Assembly (NCBI GenBank): GCA_038211295.1
Contig: JBBQVS010000131.1
Location: 1 to 5,570, forward strand
Length of the DNA: 5,570 bases
From: JBBQVS01 sp038211295
Lineage (GTDB): Bacteria; Chloroflexota; Ktedonobacteria; Ktedonobacterales; Ktedonobacteraceae
Direction of reading: 5' to 3'
Numbering within the stretch: the stretch's first letter is position 1; every line of letters begins with the position of its first letter. Shown here in pieces: positions 1 to 5,570 of this stretch. A program made the translations under genes and the position numbers. The notes beneath the pieces are model-generated. The model was not told the DNA's origin and did not search any database. It saw only the letters and a list, made by a program, of their open reading frames with translations.

Positions 1-16
1 GAGGACAAGGGCAACC

Positions 17-1450
17 ATGATGAAGATGATATCGGCAACAAGCTACCCAGATCACAATTTTTTTCGGATTGTACAAGATATACAGTCATACAGAAACATA
101 CTCTACCTTCTTGTTTCCTTTCCACTGGGGTTATGTTACTTTGTGTTTCTAGTCGTAAGTATAGCTTTAGGAATAGGGACGCTGATTATCTGGATAGGAG
201 TACCCATTCTGCTCATAACGATAAATGTATGGTGGTGGTTTGCCATGTGCGAGCGTTACATGGCGATACGTTGGCTTGACGTGAGCATCTCCCCCCTTGC
301 CTGCACTCCTATTCTTCCAATGAGTGTCTGGCAGAGGGCGCAGGAGTGCTTAACGAATAGAATGACGTGGAAAACGCTTGCGTATCTGCTCGGAAAATTT
401 CCACTGGGCATTCTTTCATTTGTTGTAACAGTAACTCTGTGCGGTCTAACACTTGGTAGTACGCTTATAGGACTTGTACTTGGTTTACTCACCACGCCGT
501 TTCTGTTGCTCTATACCCTGCTACGGGGTCAGGTGGACACATATCTTTTTGTACGGCGTTACCTGACATTCGCTATGCTCGGCTTTGGTGTGACTCTTTT
601 GATGGTACATGTGCTGAATGGACTCGCGTTCGTGGCTGGGCAGTTCGCGCGTACTATGCTGGGTATGAGCGATGATGCGCTACGACTGGAAGAGGCACGC
701 GTAGTAGCAGAACAAGCACGAGTACGCGCAGAGCAGGCCGATCAGCGTAGACGTGAACTTGTGGTGAACGTCTCACACGAACTTCGTACACCTATTGCCA
801 GCATTTCCGGTCATGTCGAGTCGTTGCTTTTATCAACGCAAGAGGGGACTGTGGCTCCCTCGCCCACGCTCCTTTATACGTATCTTGGCATTGTATATCA
901 TGAAGTTGAGCGGCTTGGGATGCTGGTCGATGATCTGCTTTCACTGGCACGCGCGGAGACTGGGGAGTTGCGTTTACACATGACAAACGTTGTTGCAAGT
1001 GATGTCGTTGAGGAAGTGTATCACGCTTTGATGCCGCTTGCACAACGCGAACGGCAAGTGACACTGGTGCGTGGCGCATCACCCAACCTACCTCAGATTG
1101 TGGTAGACCGTCAACGGCTGGCACAAGTGTTATTGAACCTTGTTCGCAACGCGATTGCCTCCACTCCTTCTGGTGGCATTGTCGAGATGAACGTTGAGCA
1201 ATCCGATGCTCAACATCTTGCTCTGATCGTTGCCGATAGCGGCATAGGTATCGCCCCCGAAGACCTTCCTCACATTTTTGAACGCTTTTACCGTGTCGAT
1301 ACCTCACGCACCCGTGCCTCTGGTGGATTTGGCCTGGGTCTTACCATTGTGCATGACCTTGTCATCTCAATGGGCGGCTCTATTACCGTTACCAGTGAGG
1401 TGGGGAAGGGAACACGTTTCTGTGTTGTCTTTCCTTGCCAAACGTTATAA
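17..1450 (+). CDS. Membrane sensor histidine kinase with duplicated polytopic sensor region
   Basis: Sensor kinase of a two-component system, 477 residues. It should autophosphorylate on a histidine and pass the phosphate to a response regulator, most likely the one encoded next. The N-terminal part is membrane-embedded: hydrophobic stretches at about 28-70, 120-168 and 183-207, with the first two blocks resembling each other (both carry YLL..FPLG), as in the 'putative sensor' family of polytopic kinase inputs (PF13796-like; from memory). A charged helix (221-249, rich in Glu, Arg and Ala) joins membrane to catalytic core. The H-box is NVSHELRTP with His254; the N-box has Asn374 and Asn378; G1 is DSGIG (407-411); the F-box is FERFY (421-425); G2 is GGFGLGL (436-442). 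All catalytic boxes are intact. AAGGG at 7-11 lies five bases before ATG 17; the next codon is also ATG, so a start at 20 is possible. The stimulus cannot be read from sequence. Confidence 0.95.
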   Translation: MMKMISATSYPDHNFFRIVQDIQSYRNILYLLVSFPLGLCYFVFLVVSIALGIGTLIIWIGVPILLITINVWWWFAMCERYMAIRWLDVSISPLACTPILPMSVWQRAQECLTNRMTWKTLAYLLGKFPLGILSFVVTVTLCGLTLGSTLIGLVLGLLTTPFLLLYTLLRGQVDTYLFVRRYLTFAMLGFGVTLLMVHVLNGLAFVAGQFARTMLGMSDDALRLEEARVVAEQARVRAEQADQRRRELVVNVSHELRTPIASISGHVESLLLSTQEGTVAPSPTLLYTYLGIVYHEVERLGMLVDDLLSLARAETGELRLHMTNVVASDVVEEVYHALMPLAQRERQVTLVRGASPNLPQIVVDRQRLAQVLLNLVRNAIASTPSGGIVEMNVEQSDAQHLALIVADSGIGIAPEDLPHIFERFYRVDTSRTRASGGFGLGLTIVHDLVISMGGSITVTSEVGKGTRFCVVFPCQTL

Positions 1451-1536
1451 CACGGGATTGTGTTTTCGGGTGACTCTAGGCGTAGAGCGGCTTCATAGCT
1501 TTTCGTGGCTCTCATGCGCTATAACTCTTCCACCTA

Positions 1537-1555
1537 TATAAGAATTATAAGAATT
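1537..1555 (+). repeat. Tandem 9-base direct repeat, possible regulator binding site
   Basis: The unit TATAAGAAT occurs twice with no gap (1537-1545 and 1546-1554), and the period continues one base further. It sits 33 bases before the candidate -10 element of the response regulator gene. OmpR/PhoB-type regulators bind tandem direct repeats upstream of promoters, usually with a period of 10-11 bases, so a 9-base period fits imperfectly. Chance in AT-rich DNA is a real alternative. Confidence 0.35.
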
Positions 1556-1584
1556 GCACTTTTTTTCTTTTTAGGATACTACTG

Positions 1585-1593
1585 TGGTAGAAT
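1585..1593 (+). promoter_or_regulatory. Candidate extended -10 promoter for the response regulator
   Basis: TGGTAGAAT matches the extended -10 form TG-N-TATAAT with one mismatch in the hexamer. No good -35 hexamer lies 16-18 bases upstream: that position is in a T-rich tract (TTCTTT at 1565-1570). This is compatible with an extended -10 or activator-dependent promoter. Transcription would begin near 1600, giving a leader of about 47 bases. This is assigned by eye using the bacterial housekeeping sigma consensus. Confidence 0.35.
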
Positions 1594-1646
1594 GAAAGAA
1601 GGTTACGGAACAGCGTACATACGTTTTGTAAGAGGAATGCACCATC

Positions 1647-2384
1647 ATGACAACAATACTTGTCGTCGAGGATGATGTCGCGCTTTGCAATTTGTTACAC
1701 ACACATCTTGAGGCTGAAGGGTATCATGTAGTGCAGGCGTTCGACGGCTTGACCGCTCTAACAACCGTCGAGCAGCAGCAACCTCAGCTCGTTATTCTCG
1801 ATTGGATGCTTCCGGGCATGGATGGTTTAGCCGTCTGTCGGCGTCTACGCCAGCATTATCTTATGCCAATTATTATGCTCACCGCTCGAACAGAAGAGGT
1901 TGACACGCTCTTGGGGTTGGAAGTTGGAGCAGACGACTATATCAGCAAACCATTTAGTTTGCGGCATGTTCTTGCACGAGTGCGTGCAATGTTGCGACGC
2001 GTCGATCTGGATAGTCAGAGAACGCCGCCAACGCCTCTTCCCGAACCACCAGCTCAGCGATCCTCTTTCATCGTGCCTACTACTCTTGCTTCTTCTGCTA
2101 TTATCCGAGGTCTATTACACATTTCTGTCATAGAACGTATGGTACAAATCGATGGACAGGCGATTGACCTAACGCCAAAAGAATATGAATTACTGGTACT
2201 TCTTGCTTCACATCCCGGCTGGGTTTTTAAGCGTGAAGTCCTCTTACAGCAGGTGTGGGGCGATAGCTATGAGGGCTTTGACCGTACTATAGACAATCAC
2301 ATCACGCGTCTGCGGAAAAAACTTGGCTCGCTTGGCGAGAAGATTGATACTGTGTGGGGGGTTGGCTATCGCTTTCTTGTATGA
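1647..2384 (+). CDS. OmpR/PhoB-family DNA-binding response regulator
   Basis: Cytoplasmic transcription regulator, 245 residues, the normal size for the family. The receiver domain spans about 1-118: acidic pocket Glu8, Asp9 and Asp10, phospho-accepting Asp52 (ILDWMLPGMDG), switch Thr79 (MLTAR) and Lys101 (SKPFS). A winged-helix effector domain runs from about 155 to 245, with LTPKEYELL (175-183), the recognition region DRTIDNHITRLRKKLG (212-227) and the terminal hairpin GVGYRF (238-243). The linker between domains is long (about 119-154) and rich in Pro, Ser and Thr. AAGAGG at 1630-1635 serves as Shine-Dalgarno, with an 11-base spacing that is somewhat long; the ATG at 1637 is out of frame, so 1647 is the start. 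It is the probable partner of the upstream kinase, and it may also control the hydrolase 48 bases downstream. Targets are unknown. Confidence 0.95.
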   Translation: MTTILVVEDDVALCNLLHTHLEAEGYHVVQAFDGLTALTTVEQQQPQLVILDWMLPGMDGLAVCRRLRQHYLMPIIMLTARTEEVDTLLGLEVGADDYISKPFSLRHVLARVRAMLRRVDLDSQRTPPTPLPEPPAQRSSFIVPTTLASSAIIRGLLHISVIERMVQIDGQAIDLTPKEYELLVLLASHPGWVFKREVLLQQVWGDSYEGFDRTIDNHITRLRKKLGSLGEKIDTVWGVGYRFLV

Positions 2385-2420
2385 ACACAAAACAAATATA
2401 CCTCATAGCAGACATGTAAA

Positions 2421-2426
2421 AAGGAG
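2421..2426 (+). promoter_or_regulatory. Strong Shine-Dalgarno site of the hydrolase gene
   Basis: AAGGAG lies six bases before ATG 2433, an ideal match and spacing. It fixes the hydrolase start: the next in-frame Met is residue 49, and starting there would delete much of the DUF3887-like domain. Confidence 0.85.
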
Positions 2427-2432
2427 AATATA

Positions 2433-3707
2433 ATGGACCTTGCTCAACAAATTGTTACAGAACTAACGCAGCGTAACTTTACCGCAGTAGAGCAACGGCT
2501 GGCAGAGAACATTAAGCCGTTCCTTCCCGTTGAAAAACTTCAGACCACCTGGCAGGAGCTTGAACAGCAGGTTGGAATGTTCCGCGAACTGCAAGAGATT
2601 GTTGCCGTACAGACGGTACATGGTCTGGTACAGGTAACAACATGCGTATTCGAGCGAGCGAGTCTTGACGTAAACATTACTCTGAATGATATAAATGAGG
2701 TCACCGGGCTGACGGTTACGCCCGTAGGGACTATTGCACAGCAAGCAAATATAACGTATGCTTCTCCATCTTACGCACACTCGGAGCGTTTTCAAGAGTA
2801 TGAGGTGCAAATAGGAGATGGGAACTGGGTGCTACCAGCAACATTGAGTGTTCCCCGCCAAGCTGGGCTGTGTGCTGCGGTGGTGCTTGTGCATGGGTCG
2901 GGACCCAATGACCGCGATGAGACAATTCCGCCGAACAAGCCGTTTCGCGATCTGGCATGGGGGTTAGCTTCACAAGGTATCGCCGTTCTACGCTATGACA
3001 AACGCACATATGTTTATGGCGTTCAATCAAGCATTGATATAGCTACATTAACGGTTAAAGAAGAGGTCATTGACGACGCGTTAGCAGCGATAAAGTTCTT
3101 GTCGAACAGGCCGGAGATAGATGCGAAACGTATATTTGTATTGGGGCATAGTCTAGGTGGCTATCTTGCGCCACGTCTTGGTGCTGCTGACCCTACAATC
3201 GCAGGCTTGATTGTTCTCGCGGGTTCCGCTCGCCCGTTAGAGGATATAATTTTAGATCAGATGACGTATGTGCTGTCGTTGAGCATTCCCGATCCTGTAG
3301 CACGGGAACAGCAACTTATAGCACTTAAAAAGCAGGTGGAGGTAGTCAAAGACCCTGACCGCCTGTCAATAGCTGCTGCAAGGGACTTGCCGCTTAATGT
3401 TCCGGCGGCGTACTGGCTCGACTTGAACACCTATCACCCAGAAAAAGTCGCTCAAACTCTGAAACTTCCAATGCTTTTTTTGCAGGGTGAGAGCGATTAT
3501 CAAGTCACACAAGCTGATTTCAAGATATGGCAGAACGCGCTGGGCGAACGTGATAATGTACGATTTGTGCTATATCCTGCTCTTAGCCATCTTTTTATGC
3601 CTGTCGAAGGAGGGGGAAAGGCCACACCCGCCACGTACAGCGTGGCGGGTCATGTAGCTGAAGAGGTAGTGGACAAGATTGCAAGTTGGGTTAGGACGAT
3701 AGGGTAG
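2433..3707 (+). CDS. Alpha/beta hydrolase with N-terminal DUF3887-like domain
   Basis: Probable serine esterase or peptidase-like hydrolase, 424 residues; substrate unknown. Residues about 1-95 look like DUF3887, a small NTF2-like domain of unknown role that often precedes hydrolases of this kind (family knowledge from memory). The hydrolase domain follows from about 120: oxyanion-hole segment VLVHGSGPNDRD (151-162), conserved RYDKRTY (187-193), nucleophile elbow GHSLGG with Ser240, acid Asp355 in GESDYQV, and base His386 in LSHLFMP. The catalytic triad is complete. There is no signal peptide or lipobox, so the enzyme is expected in the cytoplasm, whereas I recall several relatives being exported. 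It begins 48 bases after the response regulator with no terminator evident, suggesting co-transcription and possible control by the two-component system. A perfect 10-bp inverted repeat lies within codons 398-406. The fold and triad are certain; a precise reaction is not. Confidence 0.92.
   Translation: MDLAQQIVTELTQRNFTAVEQRLAENIKPFLPVEKLQTTWQELEQQVGMFRELQEIVAVQTVHGLVQVTTCVFERASLDVNITLNDINEVTGLTVTPVGTIAQQANITYASPSYAHSERFQEYEVQIGDGNWVLPATLSVPRQAGLCAAVVLVHGSGPNDRDETIPPNKPFRDLAWGLASQGIAVLRYDKRTYVYGVQSSIDIATLTVKEEVIDDALAAIKFLSNRPEIDAKRIFVLGHSLGGYLAPRLGAADPTIAGLIVLAGSARPLEDIILDQMTYVLSLSIPDPVAREQQLIALKKQVEVVKDPDRLSIAAARDLPLNVPAAYWLDLNTYHPEKVAQTLKLPMLFLQGESDYQVTQADFKIWQNALGERDNVRFVLYPALSHLFMPVEGGGKATPATYSVAGHVAEEVVDKIASWVRTIG
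3626..3650. repeat. Perfect 10-bp GC-rich inverted repeat inside the hydrolase 3' end
   Basis: The left arm ACCCGCCACG (3626-3635) and right arm CGTGGCGGGT (3641-3650) are exact reverse complements separated by the five-base loop TACAG. Eight of ten pairs are G-C, so the RNA stem would be very stable on either strand. It encodes residues 398-406 (TPATYSVAG) and ends 57 bases before the hydrolase stop codon. No T-run follows on either strand, so it is not a standard intrinsic terminator. It lies about 90 bases beyond the permease stop and could affect transcripts entering from that side. Confidence 0.85.
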
Positions 3708-3736
3708 AAGCAGTTCTTGTGTTATGCGAATACATC

Positions 3737-5140
3737 CTACCCAGCGTTGGCACTCTCGCTTTTCTTGTGTGGACGGCGGCGCGTTGTCGTGCGTCGCGCT
3801 CTTGCGGCTGCCCGAATGCGCGGCACACCGAAGAACACGTAGAGGCTTGAGAGGAGAAAGACTAGTAAGGCAATAAGAAGTGGAGAACCGATAGCCACTC
3901 CTGCTGTCCCTATGCCGAGTGAGGCGAGAATGCCAAGCACACCAAAGATGACCACTGTTGCGAGTGGAATAACGATGCCACCTTTGATGCGAAAAGAACG
4001 TTCCGCGTCGGGTTTACGTCGGCGAAGGCGAAGAACGCACAGTCCTGCGATAGTATAGACCACTGCTTCCAGCACGGCACCCAGAAGAATGAGTAGTTGA
4101 AATTGGTTAGTCAAGAAAATGATGATCGCGATGAGTGCTGAAAAAGTTGTGAGCATAATAACGGTGACATAGGGAACCGCGAAGGCAACGCTGATACGGG
4201 CAAAGATTGGTGGTAGTGTATCCTCGCGGGCGGCAGCATAGAGAAAACGCGAGGCTGTCGCAAAGCCACCATTGAAGGTCATAACGGCGGTCAGGAGCGT
4301 CGCGATCAGCATTATCCAGATACCAATTTGTCCAAGTGCTGCTTTGCCTAGTAACAGTTGTGGTACAGGCGAGTTAGCAATGGCTGGATTATGAAGATCG
4401 AGCGTATTGCTTATGGCAACGGTAAACAAAATATAAGAAACAAGCAAAATAAAGAGCGAGAGAAACATGCCACGTGGTATTAGGCGAATGTTCGCGATTT
4501 CTTCCGAAAGCGGTGTAACCCATTCAAACGCGGAGAAGACAAAGACGCCGACAGCTACTGCGTTGAGCAAGTCCCCCGGATGCGAGAAGGCATCAAACGG
4601 CATTCGCAGGTGAAAACCGTGCTGACTCAGCGCGATAAGAGAGATGACAACGGCTACGACGAGCAGTGTATAGGTAGCGATGTCTTGTAACAAGCCAGCA
4701 ATTTTAATACCACGTAGATTGACTCCCATTGCTAAACTCAGCAACGCCAGAATCCAGATCAGCGATGCCCAGTTAGGAAGCCCGAATGCGTAAGTAATAG
4801 CACTGCCTACGATATAGCTATCGGCGGCAATGACGGCGACAATTGTTAGCATATAGCCGAACGTGATGATGAGCGAAAAGTTGTCGTTGAACGCTTCCTT
4901 CATGTATTGACGAATAGCTGACGCTGATGGGTAAAGGGCGTTCAATTCTGAGAAGCATAGTGCGGCCAAATAGGCGAGCAGGCCAGCGACCACAATAGCG
5001 ATCCACCCGGAGTCGCCACCGAGGGTAGACGCTAACTGGACACATCCAAGTAGACTTACGGCGGCATAGGCTAAGCCCGTACTTGTCGAAACAACGGTAC
5101 GAAATGGCAGGACGCGGCGTAACTTAACGGGGTTATTCAC
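3737..5140 (-). CDS. APC-superfamily amino acid/polyamine permease
   Basis: Inner-membrane secondary transporter, 467 residues, the usual size for the family, with twelve hydrophobic segments (roughly 22-40, 46-65, 88-112, 124-140, 152-172, 191-210, 222-243, 270-292, 320-343, 346-370, 389-410, 416-437). Family marks include SELNALYP in the helix 2-3 region, NLRGIKIAG (141-149) after helix 4, FSAFEWVTPLSEE (202-214) in helix 6, ASRFLYAAAREDTLPPIFA (296-314) after helix 8, and LRRRKPDAERSF (372-383) before helix 11. The usual GxGIGAGIF-type motif of helix 1 is absent (STSTGLAYAAVSLLGCVQLA instead), and the P-x-x-GG-x-Y motif reads PSASAIRQY, so this is a divergent subgroup and the substrate is uncertain. 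The tail (441-460) is strongly basic. The start is GTG at 5138-5140. The gene follows an SCP2-like gene by 60 bases, probably in one operon. Confidence 0.93.
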   Translation of the reverse strand: MNNPVKLRRVLPFRTVVSTSTGLAYAAVSLLGCVQLASTLGGDSGWIAIVVAGLLAYLAALCFSELNALYPSASAIRQYMKEAFNDNFSLIITFGYMLTIVAVIAADSYIVGSAITYAFGLPNWASLIWILALLSLAMGVNLRGIKIAGLLQDIATYTLLVVAVVISLIALSQHGFHLRMPFDAFSHPGDLLNAVAVGVFVFSAFEWVTPLSEEIANIRLIPRGMFLSLFILLVSYILFTVAISNTLDLHNPAIANSPVPQLLLGKAALGQIGIWIMLIATLLTAVMTFNGGFATASRFLYAAAREDTLPPIFARISVAFAVPYVTVIMLTTFSALIAIIIFLTNQFQLLILLGAVLEAVVYTIAGLCVLRLRRRKPDAERSFRIKGGIVIPLATVVIFGVLGILASLGIGTAGVAIGSPLLIALLVFLLSSLYVFFGVPRIRAAARARRTTTRRRPHKKSESANAG

Positions 5141-5144
5141 AAGA

Positions 5145-5151
5145 CACCTCC
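5145..5151 (-). promoter_or_regulatory. Shine-Dalgarno site that fixes the permease GTG start
   Basis: On the minus strand GGAGGTG (5151 down to 5145) is a near-perfect anti-16S match, with GGAGG six bases before the GTG at 5140. This supports the GTG as the real start despite not being ATG. Confidence 0.8.
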
Positions 5152-5184
5152 AAAATATAGAAGCCGAAGAATGCTGTGCATAGA

Positions 5185-5196
5185 CAACGCGCGTTG
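5185..5196. repeat. Perfect 12-base palindrome between SCP2-like gene and permease
   Basis: CAACGCGCGTTG is its own reverse complement; symmetry ends at the flanking bases (A at both 5184 and 5197). It begins four bases after the SCP2-like stop codon and 45 bases before the permease start, in a 60-base gap. A dimeric repressor operator is possible. As RNA it would form only a 4-bp stem with a four-base loop, so it is a poor terminator. No convincing -35/-10 pair was found beside it. Confidence 0.5.
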
Positions 5197-5200
5197 ATAT

Positions 5201-5566
5201 TTAGTGTTTTGTGACCTCCAGATAGATCAACAGCGACATCGCATCCAGACGCATCACATTATCTTGTGATCCCTGTATCTTAATGGAACCCTGCATGTAG
5301 TTTGACGCAGGGTTGGCGTCGCACCAGAAAATATCTGCAAGGTCTTCACTTTTCCCTTTGACAATCAGGTCTGGTTTGTCGTAAACGCCATCATGCACAG
5401 TTGTTTTTGTGTCCTTGATAATCATTGTAAAGCCGCTCGTGATATCCTCAGCTTCTATATAAATGACACAATTCCATTTGCGTAGTGAGCGCACAACCCG
5501 CTCACTTTTTTGAGCCTGCTCAACATAATCGTTGAGTGCTTCACGTAATTCTTCTTGCGTTGCCAT
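5201..5566 (-). CDS. SCP2-like sterol/lipid-binding domain protein
   Basis: Small cytoplasmic protein, 121 residues, consisting almost entirely of one SCP2-like (sterol carrier protein 2) domain, which forms a hydrophobic pocket for lipids or acyl chains. An amphipathic N-terminal helix (about 3-30) is followed by beta strands. The family core is visible: PDLIVKGKSEDLADIF (65-80), then ANPASNYMQGSIKIQGS (84-100) with the typical YMQGxIKIxG signature, then a C-terminal helix. There is no signal peptide or membrane segment. Bacterial homologues are poorly characterised and the ligand is unknown; sterol binding should not be assumed. ATG 5566 gives a natural length, but only four bases remain before the window edge and the frame is open there, so no ribosome site can be seen and a longer form is not excluded. 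It lies 60 bases upstream of the permease gene, in the same direction. Confidence 0.85.
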   Translation of the reverse strand: MATQEELREALNDYVEQAQKSERVVRSLRKWNCVIYIEAEDITSGFTMIIKDTKTTVHDGVYDKPDLIVKGKSEDLADIFWCDANPASNYMQGSIKIQGSQDNVMRLDAMSLLIYLEVTKH

Positions 5567-5570
5567 TGTG

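Larger units (their letters stand above)
1451..1646. other. Intergenic gap between kinase and response regulator
   Basis: This 196-base AT-rich gap has no credible ORF of its own. It contains a weak five-base-pair hairpin (CTCTA 1474-1478, TAGAG 1483-1487) without a following T-run, four TATAA occurrences in and just before it (1446, 1520, 1537, 1546), a T-rich tract at 1560-1572 and a candidate promoter. Its length and content suggest the regulator can be transcribed separately from the kinase, although read-through is not excluded. Confidence 0.6.

Noticed and set aside
792..1307. Long minus-strand ORF (171 codons) opposite the kinase catalytic domain
   Set aside because: Its product has no recognisable domain and low-complexity Arg/Gln content, and it lies wholly opposite well-conserved kinase boxes; it is a coding shadow.
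1474..1487. Hairpin after the kinase as a terminator
   Set aside because: Only five base pairs, and no T-run follows closely; the T-rich tract at 1560 is too far away and has no GC stem before it.
1278..1541. Plus-strand ORF overlapping the kinase end and running into the gap
   Set aside because: It starts deep inside the kinase ATPase domain in another frame, has no ribosome site and no recognisable product.
1554..1580. TTGCAC (1554-1559) with GATACT (1575-1580) as a -35/-10 pair
   Set aside because: The spacer is 15 bases and both hexamers match poorly; the extended -10 element at 1585-1593 is a better candidate.
1900..2133. Plus-strand ORF with a run of leucines that could pass for a small membrane protein
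   Set aside because: The leucine run is a frame-shifted reading of the regulator's Ser/Pro-rich linker codons; the regulator frame is unambiguous.
2731..3030. Minus-strand ORF of 99 codons opposite the hydrolase
   Set aside because: No family resemblance, and the plus strand clearly encodes the hydrolase domain here.
5154..5159. Minus-strand TATATT as the -10 of a permease promoter
   Set aside because: It abuts the Shine-Dalgarno site, so the transcript would begin at or within the ribosome site, and no -35 is placed properly.
5171..5181. Short inverted repeat ATGC-TGT-GCAT in the SCP2-permease gap
   Set aside because: Four-base arms are expected by chance in a window of this size.

Overview
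The window (5570 bases, roughly balanced base composition by eye) holds five protein genes and no RNA gene, insertion sequence or CRISPR array that I can see. Three genes point right: a membrane sensor histidine kinase (17-1450), its likely partner OmpR/PhoB-type response regulator (1647-2384), and a cytoplasmic alpha/beta hydrolase with an N-terminal DUF3887-like domain (2433-3707). Two point left and meet them tail to tail: a 12-helix APC-superfamily amino acid/polyamine permease (5140-3737, GTG start) and, upstream of it on the same strand, a small SCP2-type lipid-binding protein (5566-5201). The 5' context of this last gene is cut by the window edge.

Organism (inference, low to moderate confidence): a free-living bacterium. 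The two-part polytopic sensor domain on the kinase, the DUF3887-hydrolase fusion, the small SCP2 protein and the intermediate GC content would fit a Chloroflexota soil bacterium of the Ktedonobacteria type. A Firmicute or Actinobacterium is not excluded, and no marker gene is present to settle it.

Layout and logic: the kinase precedes the regulator, the reverse of the commoner order, and a 196-base gap separates them. That gap carries a possible extended -10 promoter and a 9-base tandem repeat that could be a regulator binding site. The regulator and hydrolase are 48 bases apart with a strong Shine-Dalgarno site and no evident terminator between them, so they are probably co-transcribed and the hydrolase may serve the same response. 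The SCP2 protein and permease are 60 bases apart on the minus strand, with a perfect 12-base palindrome just after the SCP2 stop; they probably form a second transcription unit. The two units converge across a 29-base gap with no ordinary terminator. A perfect 10-bp GC-rich stem lies inside the last 100 bases of the hydrolase gene instead.

Nothing here amounts to a clearly new system. The most useful leads are the embedded hairpin near the convergent junction, the candidate operators in both intergenic gaps, and the permease's departure from the usual substrate-site motifs.
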